From Gammaproteobacteria bacterium (GTDB lineage: Bacteria > Pseudomonadota > Gammaproteobacteria > Pseudomonadales > Pseudohongiellaceae): 9,230 nucleotides of DNA. Position 1 is the first letter of the stretch. The number at the start of each line of letters is the position of its first letter. The stretch lies in the NCBI GenBank assembly GCA_016762975.1, contig JAESUV010000042.1, positions 6,518-15,747 of the forward strand. Reading direction: 5' to 3'. Shown one piece after another: positions 1 to 5,423 of this stretch. The position numbers were made by a program, and so were the translations under genes. Below the pieces are notes generated by a model. The model was not told the DNA's origin. It did no database searches and saw only the letters and a list, made by a program, of their open reading frames with translations.

Positions 1-1179
1 CTTTTCCTGTTCTCTGCCGGCCGTGACCGCGAACGCATCGCGCGCACCTCCTACACGTTTAATCTAGGCAGCAATCAAGGAGTGGAGCTTGGCGTCGAGG
101 GCTCACAGACAATACGTGATTCGGACCTACGACTAGGCTTATCAGGTACAGGTATCACGTCCGATGCCCATGGCGGACTCGTGCCGCAAACCATTAGCAA
201 TGCAAGCTCGATAGTTGAGGAAATACGCTTCGAAAATTTTGCCATCCACAATTGGCAGATCAACGATCGCATGTCCTTAGAAAGCTCACTGATCTATGAA
301 ACATCAACGATTACGCAATCCGGCGACGTCGGCAACGAAAGAAATTTTTCTTTTGTGCGCCCCAAGCTCGACTACCGATTCGATATCACTCAATCCCTGC
401 AACTACGGACAAAAATTGAGAAGACTGTTTCGCAGCTCAGCTTCTCCGACTTCAGCGCCACGTCCGACAACTCAGACGATGATCAGAATACGCAAGCCGG
501 TAATCCCGGGATAGCGCAGGAGCAAGCTTGGAACTACGAGGTGAATCTGGAATATCGCCTACCAAATAGTATTGGCGTGCTCAATACCGAACTCTACTAC
601 CGAGACTTGACCGATGTGATCGATCGTATCGACGTCTCCCCTAATCTGGCAGATTTGCAGTCCGCGCGGGGCAATATTGGTGATGGAAAGCGCTACGGCG
701 CCAACTTCGATGCGAGCACGCGCCTCGGCTACCTCGGTGTTCCTGACGCGCTGCTCTCACTCGGATTTAGTGTGCAAGACTCTCAGGTAACAGACCCCTT
801 CCTCGGTACGGAGCGACGCCTACGTAGAAATGGTCGCTGGTTCGGTCGCGCCAATTTCCGGCACGACATAACCAAGTATAACTTCAGTTACGGCTTCAGC
901 TACTTCACCTCTGCACGCGATGGAAGCGGCCTGACGCAGATCGATATCATCGACACAGAAACCGAAATTTCTGACTACGGTCTAAACTTCTTCGCCGAGA
1001 AGCAAGCCTTCAACGGAATCACTTTTCGCTTCGACATGCAGAATGCCAACAATCGGATCCGCTGCAGAGAGAGAATTCGCTTTGTTGGCGCAACGGCCGC
1101 GGGGATTCTAGAAGAGGTCGAAGACTCCTGCAATGGCAGCGGCGTTAAATACGCCCTGAAGATTAGACAAACGTTCTAA
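1..1179 (+). CDS. TonB-dependent outer-membrane receptor, C-terminal beta-barrel (5' end outside window)
   Basis: The frame is open from base 1, so this is the 3' part of a longer gene (392 residues visible); an internal start near base 82 is not credible. The visible part has the alternating polar/aromatic strands of an outer-membrane barrel, for example RPKLDYRFDITQSLQLR, WNYEVNLEYRLPN, LNTELYYRDL and YNFSYGFSYFTS, with acidic, Asn/Ser-rich loops between them. It ends in KIRQTF; a terminal Phe is the classic signal for BAM-dependent barrel insertion. Two Cys in the last loop (RIRCRER and DSCNGSG) could form an extracellular disulfide. The plug domain and Ton box would lie upstream, so the ligand (siderophore, glycan, peptide or other) cannot be judged. 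The general style resembles the receptors with an OMP_b-brl_3-like barrel. A strong terminator follows 13 bases after the stop, so this is the last gene of its transcript. Receptor class is fairly sure; substrate unknown. Confidence 0.85.
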   Translation, partial: LFLFSAGRDRERIARTSYTFNLGSNQGVELGVEGSQTIRDSDLRLGLSGTGITSDAHGGLVPQTISNASSIVEEIRFENFAIHNWQINDRMSLESSLIYETSTITQSGDVGNERNFSFVRPKLDYRFDITQSLQLRTKIEKTVSQLSFSDFSATSDNSDDDQNTQAGNPGIAQEQAWNYEVNLEYRLPNSIGVLNTELYYRDLTDVIDRIDVSPNLADLQSARGNIGDGKRYGANFDASTRLGYLGVPDALLSLGFSVQDSQVTDPFLGTERRLRRNGRWFGRANFRHDITKYNFSYGFSYFTSARDGSGLTQIDIIDTETEISDYGLNFFAEKQAFNGITFRFDMQNANNRIRCRERIRFVGATAAGILEEVEDSCNGSGVKYALKIRQTF

Positions 1180-1192
1180 CTGTAGCAATTCC

Positions 1193-1222
1193 AAAAAAAG
1201 GCTGCAGTGCGGCCTTTTTTTT
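1193..1222. terminator. Bidirectional intrinsic terminator
   Basis: Seven A's (1193-1199) precede a 6-bp stem, GGCTGC (1200-1205) paired with GCGGCC (1209-1214) with one G-T pair and a 3-base loop AGT, followed by eight T's (1215-1222). The A and T tracts can extend the stem. Read on plus it ends the receptor transcript; read on minus it has seven T's after the stem and would end the transcript of the small membrane-protein gene at 1260-1406. Confidence 0.9.
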
Positions 1223-1236
1223 GGGCAGCCTCTTTT

Positions 1237-1265
1237 TACTGATCCTGCGCTAACTGGGATCAGTA
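1237..1265. repeat. 9-bp inverted repeat over the stop of the small ORF
   Basis: TACTGATCC (1237-1245) and GGATCAGTA (1257-1265) are perfect inverted copies separated by 11 bases. The TGA stop of the 48-residue ORF lies inside one arm. No T tract follows on the minus strand, so it is not a standard terminator itself; it may protect the transcript 3' end or assist the terminator at 1193-1222. Confidence 0.6.
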
Positions 1266-1406
1266 CGCATTAACAATCAGCGATGCAAACAGCACTAGCG
1301 CTAAGCTTCCTTCCAGCACGCTCACCCATCGCCTTGCCCTAGGGGTAAGACTTCTCACGTACTTATCCATCGGCACGATAATCTGCGTGTAGCTTTGATT
1401 TGTCAT
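1260..1406 (-). CDS. Small single-pass membrane protein, 48 residues, function unknown
   Basis: I do not recognise the family. The ORF begins MTNQSYTQIIVPMDKY and ends SLIVNAY. A positively charged segment (RSLTPRARRW, residues 19-28) is followed by a hydrophobic stretch, about residues 29-45 (VSVLEGSLALVLFASLI), so a single membrane helix with the N-terminus in the cytoplasm is predicted by the positive-inside rule. Evidence that it is a real gene: a very strong ribosome binding site, AGGGAGGA (1415-1422), stands 8 bases before the ATG; the charge/hydrophobicity pattern is coherent; and the transcript would run into a bidirectional terminator. It is alone on the minus strand, converging on the receptor gene. 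Small proteins of this kind often modulate a membrane complex, but nothing here shows a partner. Confidence 0.65.
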   Translation of the reverse strand: MTNQSYTQIIVPMDKYVRSLTPRARRWVSVLEGSLALVLFASLIVNAY

Positions 1407-1645
1407 ATTTGCTGTCCTCCCTAAGTAAAATGGTGGCGGTGCCTGTGCCTTTCTGATCTAAGCGGCCAGTCTACTGACCAATGATCGCGTCAACACTACT
1501 AGCTAATTATGTTTTGCTTAATGATTAGACGCGCGAATTGAGTAAGTGTTACAAAACTCGGGAAAAGTTTTCTAAGTCAACGGTGGCGCTCAGATGTAGC
1601 TTGGCAGAGTCAGGAATCAGAAAGACTGGAAGGAGACGTTAAAGA
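1407..1645. other. Non-coding gap without recognised gene
   Basis: Only very short frames occur here on either strand (15 codons or fewer) and none has a ribosome binding site. The stretch around 1500-1560 is AT-rich and may hold the promoter of the small membrane-protein gene on the minus strand: there is a CATAAT box (complement of 1506-1511) and a TTGACT box (complement of 1575-1580), but neither has a convincing partner at normal spacing. GTGGCGCT at 1583-1590 repeats one arm of the hairpin at 1646-1674. Confidence 0.5.
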
Positions 1646-1674
1646 TAGCGCCACTCGACAGGCGAGTGGCGCTA
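1646..1674 (-). terminator. Hairpin terminator downstream of methyltransferase gene
   Basis: A perfect 12-bp stem (1646-1657 with 1663-1674, core AGCGCCACTCG / CGAGTGGCGCT) closes a 5-base loop. It starts 12 bases after the stop of the methyltransferase gene on the minus strand and is followed there by TCTTTAACG, a poor T tract. It is likely a transcript 3' end, by intrinsic termination or as a stability hairpin. Confidence 0.65.
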
Positions 1675-1685
1675 GGAAGTACTCG

Positions 1686-2423
1686 TTAATTCGCACGAAC
1701 CTTAGTAAATATCATCATATGCTGCCAGGGCAGAAAGTCTAAGGTATCAGTCCATTCCAGACCGAAAACACCCATTTCTTTCACTACCTGCTCTTCGGTC
1801 ATCTTATGTAGCGGCCGAATAGGTACCGAATCGTCTTCACCGCGGTATTCCAACAAGAATATGCGACCCCCAACTTTAAGCGCGTTGTTGATCCCATCGA
1901 TCATTTCAAAAGGGTGATCGAACTCGTGATAGGCATCGACCATGATCGCCGCATCGATAGAATTAGGCGGCAGGTTTGGATCATCCACCGTGCCCATAAC
2001 CCCTTCGATATTAGTCACGCCTTCGGCAAGCTTGCGCTGCTCTATGATTGCCAACATCTCCGGCTGAATATCAACCGCCAGCACCTTGCCCTCAGGCACT
2101 AGTTTCGCGATTCTAAAAGAGAAATAGCCTGACCCTGCTCCAATATCGGCAACCACATGGTCTCGGTCCAAACCCATGTTCGCGACCACCTCATCCGGCA
2201 TCTCCTCCTGAATACGACCCGGGCGATTCAGCCAATCCGCAGCCTGGTGCCCCATCACGAAGGAAATCTCACGCCCCATATAGAACTTACCGATACCCGT
2301 CGTTTTCCGCTCCGGGGCTACTTCATAGCCCGGAAACTCAGCCGCCTGGACGGGGGCTATGCAGAGAAGAATGGAGCCGAAAATAGGCAATATGCCGAGT
2401 CGTAACTGTCTGACTGAATTCAT
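1686..2423 (-). CDS. Exported class I SAM-dependent methyltransferase-like protein
   Basis: 245 residues. The frame is open 35 codons further upstream, but the start at 2423 is chosen because AAAGG stands 7 bases before it and because the product then begins with a clean Sec signal peptide: MNSVRQLR, a hydrophobic run (about 9-25), and a cleavage site after APVQA (27/28). The mature part has an Arg/Trp-rich N-terminal segment (YMGREISFVMGHQAADWL, 48-65), then the Rossmann methyltransferase core: motif I VADIGAGSGY (91-100, SAM-binding GxGxG), the acidic ribose-binding D118 in LAVDIQ, and the motif IV region AIMVDAYHEF (159-168), with GGRIFLLEYR (185-194) as strand 5. The substrate is unknown. 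Proteins of this type with signal peptides recur in environmental bacteria. SAM is not known to be available in the periplasm, so whether it acts there as an enzyme is open. No lipobox is seen. It has a candidate promoter at 2504-2532 and a hairpin after its stop, so it is probably monocistronic. Confidence 0.82.
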   Translation of the reverse strand: MNSVRQLRLGILPIFGSILLCIAPVQAAEFPGYEVAPERKTTGIGKFYMGREISFVMGHQAADWLNRPGRIQEEMPDEVVANMGLDRDHVVADIGAGSGYFSFRIAKLVPEGKVLAVDIQPEMLAIIEQRKLAEGVTNIEGVMGTVDDPNLPPNSIDAAIMVDAYHEFDHPFEMIDGINNALKVGGRIFLLEYRGEDDSVPIRPLHKMTEEQVVKEMGVFGLEWTDTLDFLPWQHMMIFTKVRAN

Positions 2424-2430
2424 GGGATAA

Positions 2431-2435
2431 CCTTT
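2431..2435 (-). promoter_or_regulatory. Ribosome binding site deciding the methyltransferase start
   Basis: AAAGG on the minus strand, 7 bases before the ATG at 2423. The longer frame starting at 2528 would add 35 residues with no hydrophobic character ahead of the signal peptide, so the internal ATG is preferred. Confidence 0.6.
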
Positions 2436-2503
2436 GTGTTGTACCGTAATGAGCCAACTAAGCTCAGAAATCGGAGAATGTCCGCAGAGCGGGGAATGAT
2501 GGG

Positions 2504-2532
2504 ATTGTAAATCAGCGTTGAAAGGCAAACAA
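2504..2532 (-). promoter_or_regulatory. Candidate sigma70 promoter of methyltransferase gene
   Basis: On the minus strand TTGTTT (complement of 2527-2532, 3 of 6 to consensus) and TACAAT (complement of 2504-2509, 5 of 6) are exactly 17 bases apart. Transcription would start near 2497, about 75 bases before the ATG at 2423. The -35 box lies in the T-rich tail of the preceding terminator. Confidence 0.35.
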
Positions 2533-2533
2533 G

Positions 2534-2567
2534 AAGCCCGGCGAACTTGTGGAAAGCTCCCGGGCTT
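2534..2567 (-). terminator. Terminator-like hairpin after the zinc-ribbon gene
   Basis: AAGCCCGG (2534-2541) and CCGGGCTT (2560-2567) form a perfect 8-bp GC-rich stem with an 18-base loop. On the minus strand it is followed by the T-rich CTTGTTTGCC. It lies 25 bases beyond the stop of the zinc-ribbon gene and separates that gene from the methyltransferase gene. Confidence 0.6.
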
Positions 2568-2592
2568 ATGAATGCAATCTGCTATGTAAACG

Positions 2593-2769
2593 TTAAAGTA
2601 GCCTTAACAACCTCTGCCCACTGCCTTTGCACTTAGGGCAAACGCGGCTCTCCGTAATCTTGCCTACACCTTTGCAGACATTGCAGGCATCTTGATAGGG
2701 CTTCTTCAAAATTGAAGTAAGTTCATTTAGAGCTTGTTGCGGTAGGTTCTTACTGTCAGCCAAGGTCAT
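2593..2769 (-). CDS. Small DnaJ-type zinc-ribbon protein, 58 residues
   Basis: The product begins MTLADSKNLPQQ, has a short amphipathic N-terminal part (about 11-24), and then two CxxCxGxG repeats: CNVCKGVG (29-36) and CPKCKGSG (44-51). Four Cys in this arrangement are the signature of half of the DnaJ central cysteine-rich domain and would bind one zinc ion. There is no J domain, so it is not a DnaJ co-chaperone by itself; related free-standing ribbons are annotated as DnaJ-like zinc-finger or hypothetical proteins and may bind unfolded protein or nucleic acid. The start ATG has AGGAG 10 bases upstream; an in-frame GTG directly before it (2772) would have the better spacing of 7 and would add one residue. 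It has its own promoter-like element (2811-2840) and is followed by a terminator-like hairpin. Cytoplasmic, as no signal peptide is seen. Confidence 0.8.
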   Translation of the reverse strand: MTLADSKNLPQQALNELTSILKKPYQDACNVCKGVGKITESRVCPKCKGSGQRLLRLL

Positions 2770-2810
2770 CACGTAAATTCTCCTGCGGTGTAGCCTGTTA
2801 AAGCCGTATG

Positions 2811-2840
2811 ACTAAAATCTTTAAAATCTTTTGCTGTCAA
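2811..2840 (-). promoter_or_regulatory. Candidate sigma70 promoter of zinc-ribbon gene
   Basis: On the minus strand there is a perfect -35 box TTGACA (complement of 2835-2840) and a 4-of-6 -10 box TTTAGT (complement of 2811-2816) with 18 bases between. The spacer contains a perfect tandem 9-bp repeat, AAAATCTTT at 2814-2822 and 2823-2831 (plus-strand reading), which could be an operator. Transcription would start near 2804, about 35 bases before the gene. Confidence 0.45.
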
Positions 2841-2903
2841 TGTGATTGGCATCTCATTTAAGAGAGAGTATGCAGAAATAATGTGACGAATTACGTTAAC
2901 CAC

Positions 2904-2931
2904 CTCACAAAAATGAGCATAGGTGTAAAAT
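2904..2931 (+). promoter_or_regulatory. Candidate promoter of the CoA-transferase/hydrolase operon
   Basis: CTCACA (2904-2909, 4 of 6) and TAAAAT (2926-2931, 5 of 6) with 16 bases between. An imperfect inverted repeat, TAGGT (2920-2924) and ACCTA (2934-2938), straddles the -10 box and might be an operator. The transcript would start around 2938, immediately before the large inverted repeat at 2940-3007. Prediction by eye only. Confidence 0.35.
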
Positions 2932-2939
2932 TTACCTAC

Positions 2940-3007
2940 AGATTAAATATCTCGATATAGCGGAGGCCTCTGATCAGAGGCCTCCGCTATATGCTAATAT
3001 TTAATCT
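2940..3007. repeat. 68-bp compound inverted repeat with perfect 38-bp palindromic core
   Basis: Core: 2955-2992 is a perfect palindrome, 19 bp per arm with no spacer, centred on TGATCA (2971-2976) and carrying AGGCCT in each arm. Outer arms: AGATTAAATAT (2940-2950) and ATATTTAATCT (2997-3007) are perfect 11-bp inverted copies. Between core and outer arms lies a symmetric 4-by-4 mismatch (2951-2954 and 2993-2996). As RNA this gives a 30-pair hairpin with one internal loop (fewer at the tip, because a small loop must open). It ends 36 bases before the CoA-transferase ATG. There is no T tract on either side, so it is not a standard intrinsic terminator. It could be a bidirectional barrier, a leader hairpin, a cruciform-forming site, or a REP/MITE-like element; sequence alone does not decide. 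Confidence 0.9.
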
Positions 3008-3043
3008 AGATTTGGGAACATTCTCACATAATGGAAGCAACGT

Positions 3044-4228
3044 ATGACTCAGGTTTTACAAGGGATTCGAGTACTCGATTTTGGCCGCTACATCGCTGGA
3101 CCCTACTGTGGCACGCTCTTAGGCGACATGGGGGCCGAGGTTATTCGAATTGAGAAGATCGATGGCAGTGAGGATCGATTCCTGTCTCCTATCAGCGATA
3201 AGGGCGACGGCGGCTTATTCATGCAACTGGCCCGCAATAAAAAGAGCCTGACACTCAACCCCATGAAGCCTGAGGGACGCGAAATTGTCAAAAAACTGGT
3301 CAAGACCGCCGATGTGGTCATAGCGAACCTTCCACCGGACACACTTGCAGCAATGGGCCTCGATTATGAAAGCCTCAAGGCTATCAAGCCGGATATTATC
3401 CTCACTACTGTTTCTGCGTTCGGCCGCGGTGGCCCCTATGCAAACCGCGTCGGCTTCGACGGCCTAGGACAGGCTATGTCAGGCGCCATGTATATGTCAG
3501 GCACCCCAGACCAGCCAGTCAAGGCCTACCCTCCATATGTCGATTTTGGTACCGCCAGCTTATCGGCATTCGGCACTATGGCCGCCTTGTTCGAGAGGCA
3601 GAAGACCGGCAAGGGACAGATGGTAGAAGGCTCTCTATTTAACACCGCGCTCACGATGATGAACGGCACCGTCATCGAGCAGAATGCTATTCAGCGCAAT
3701 CGTGTGGCCACACTCAACCGCTCACAGACCTCCGGACCCGCCGACACCTTCAAGACGAAAGATGGCTGGGTGCTAGTGCAGTCAGTAGGCGGCCCCCTGT
3801 TTAAACGCTGGGCCGACCTGATAGGCGAAGACCATTGGCTTGATGATCCACGCTTTAAGGACGATATTTCCCGAGGCGATAATGGCGAATTGATTAGCGA
3901 ACGAACTGCCGTCTGGTGTGCCCAAAGAACCTCGAAGGAGGTACTCGCAGAAATGGAAGCGGCGAGATTGCCAGCAGGCCCAGTACTCTCACCGCAAGAA
4001 GTATTAGATGATCCACATGTTGCAGCAAAGGGTCTGTTTCAATACGTAGAGTATCCTGGTCTAGACAAACCCGCGCCTCTAATGAAGACACCTGTCGAGC
4101 TATCGGAGACACCCGGTGAAATCCGTACGCGCCCGCCTACGCTAGGCGAGCACACCGATGAGATCATGCAGGAGATAGGCTATAGCGAAGCCGAAATCGC
4201 AGATCTGCGAGAGAAGCGAGTCGTCTAG
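3044..4228 (+). CDS. CaiB/BaiF family (class III) CoA-transferase
   Basis: 394 residues, the usual length for the family. It transfers CoA between an acyl-CoA and a free carboxylic acid through an aspartyl-CoA mixed anhydride; some members are instead racemases. Diagnostic segments: the N-terminal GIRVLDFGRYIAGPYCG (7-23), GDMGAEVIRIEK (27-38), ARNKKSLTLN (63-72), TVSAFGRGGPYANRVGFDG (122-140), and the catalytic-Asp region YPPYVDFG with D167, matching Asp169 of formyl-CoA transferase; the C-terminal domain carries LPAGPV and RPPTLGEHTDEI. No signal peptide, hence cytoplasmic. A weak GGAAG site lies 6 bases before the ATG. The exported alpha/beta hydrolase gene follows after 30 bases, so the two are probably co-transcribed; the CoA-transferase may activate an acid released by that hydrolase. 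The exact substrate cannot be read from the sequence. Confidence 0.93.
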   Translation: MTQVLQGIRVLDFGRYIAGPYCGTLLGDMGAEVIRIEKIDGSEDRFLSPISDKGDGGLFMQLARNKKSLTLNPMKPEGREIVKKLVKTADVVIANLPPDTLAAMGLDYESLKAIKPDIILTTVSAFGRGGPYANRVGFDGLGQAMSGAMYMSGTPDQPVKAYPPYVDFGTASLSAFGTMAALFERQKTGKGQMVEGSLFNTALTMMNGTVIEQNAIQRNRVATLNRSQTSGPADTFKTKDGWVLVQSVGGPLFKRWADLIGEDHWLDDPRFKDDISRGDNGELISERTAVWCAQRTSKEVLAEMEAARLPAGPVLSPQEVLDDPHVAAKGLFQYVEYPGLDKPAPLMKTPVELSETPGEIRTRPPTLGEHTDEIMQEIGYSEAEIADLREKRVV

Positions 4229-4258
4229 CATTCCAAAATTAGAACGAGAAGAACCTAC

Positions 4259-5386
4259 ATGAGAAAAATAATTTCAGCCGCAGCGCTACTCTTAGTATTT
4301 GTAGCGCCACTAGGGTTGGCACAAAAGGAAGTATTGAGCCTCGATCACTATGTAGCAAATGTATCCAAGGCGCCCTCCATGCAGGGGCAGGTCACACAGA
4401 TTTATGTACGCGAACGCACTCAGGCTAGCACAGCGCTACGTCGCGATAATCTAGAGGGCCGCGTGGTGCTGTTTATACACGGCGCAGGCACGCCTGCCGA
4501 GGTCGCTTTCGATGTGCCGGCTGAGGGGTATAGCTGGATGGCTTATCTGGCAAACGCCGGTTACGACACATTCTCTATGGATACGACTGGCTACGGCCGC
4601 TCTACTCGCCCCGCTGTGATGAATGACATCTGCAACCTGCCCGAATCACAGCAGGCATCGTTTATCCCCGCTCTACTGGATGAGAGCTGCGAGCCTAGCT
4701 ACCCATTTGCGGCGACAACGATCGAATCCGATTGGGATGATATCGATGCCGTTGTCGACTACCTCAGAGAAATTCGCGGCGTGGACAAAATACATATGGT
4801 GGCCTGGTCATTAGGCGGACCACGAGCTGCCGGTTATGCGGCGCAACACCCAGAAAAAGTAGATCGAATCGTATTGCTCGCCCCTGCCTATGGCCGCAAT
4901 CGCTCTGCCAACCCACCCGATAACATTCCTGCACCCGGCGCCGCTTTTACGAAGCAGTCACGACAGGACTTCAGCCGCAACTGGGACAGGCAAATAGGCT
5001 GTGAGAATCAATACGATCCCGCAGTGAGTGATGCCGTCTGGCAGGCTATGTTGGATTCAGATCCAGTCGGCGCAACTTGGGGAACAGGAGTTCGCAGAGC
5101 ACCTAGAACGACAGTATGGGGCTGGAACAAAGATGTTGTAGCGAAAACACAAACACCGATGCTAATCGTCTCACCAATTCACGACGCGCAAGTACCACCA
5201 TCAAGTGTTAGGAATTTGTACGAAGATCTCGGTGCGGAAGAAAAAATATTGCTAGACCTAGCCTGCTCTTCCCACAATGCAATGTGGGAAATAAACCATG
5301 AGATCCTATTCAACTCGACCCTGCAATGGCTGACTCAAGGCACAGTAGACGGCATAACCAGCGGCGAGCTGCGCAAAGGCTATTAA
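4259..5386 (+). CDS. Exported alpha/beta hydrolase
   Basis: 375 residues with a clear signal peptide: MRKIISAAALLLVFVAPLGLA, cleaved near residue 21/22. Alpha/beta hydrolase landmarks: oxyanion-loop VLFIHGAGTP (70-79), YDTFSMDTTGYGRS (102-115), nucleophile elbow AWSLGG with Ser184, acid Asp309 in SPIHDAQVP, and His339 in SSHNAMWE. The elbow has Ala where most members have the first Gly of GxSxG. Four Cys (125, 144, 248, 336) in the mature part could form disulfides, in keeping with a periplasmic location. The substrate may be an ester, a C-C bond or a beta-diketone; the length and serine position are reminiscent of oxidised polyvinyl-alcohol hydrolases. The second gene of a likely operon with the CoA-transferase 30 bases upstream; GAGAAG serves as the probable ribosome binding site. 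Only 37 bases separate its stop from that of the converging PQQ dehydrogenase, with no clear terminator between. Confidence 0.88.
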   Translation: MRKIISAAALLLVFVAPLGLAQKEVLSLDHYVANVSKAPSMQGQVTQIYVRERTQASTALRRDNLEGRVVLFIHGAGTPAEVAFDVPAEGYSWMAYLANAGYDTFSMDTTGYGRSTRPAVMNDICNLPESQQASFIPALLDESCEPSYPFAATTIESDWDDIDAVVDYLREIRGVDKIHMVAWSLGGPRAAGYAAQHPEKVDRIVLLAPAYGRNRSANPPDNIPAPGAAFTKQSRQDFSRNWDRQIGCENQYDPAVSDAVWQAMLDSDPVGATWGTGVRRAPRTTVWGWNKDVVAKTQTPMLIVSPIHDAQVPPSSVRNLYEDLGAEEKILLDLACSSHNAMWEINHEILFNSTLQWLTQGTVDGITSGELRKGY

Positions 5387-5423
5387 GATTGAGCCCGCAC
5401 GCGGCATGGTTAGAACGAGGCCC

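Noticed and set aside
82..1179. Treating the receptor gene as starting at base 82
   Set aside because: The frame is open to base 1 with barrel-like sequence, and a receptor without plug domain would be non-functional; the gene is simply cut by the window edge.
2424..2528. 35-residue N-terminal extension of the methyltransferase
   Set aside because: No ribosome binding site for the longer start, the candidate promoter start would fall inside it, and the extension would bury a normal signal peptide.
2950..3000. Compound palindrome as an IS end or complete insertion sequence
   Set aside because: No transposase fragment, no target-site duplication seen by eye, and the unit is too short; a non-autonomous repeat remains possible and is listed as a finding.
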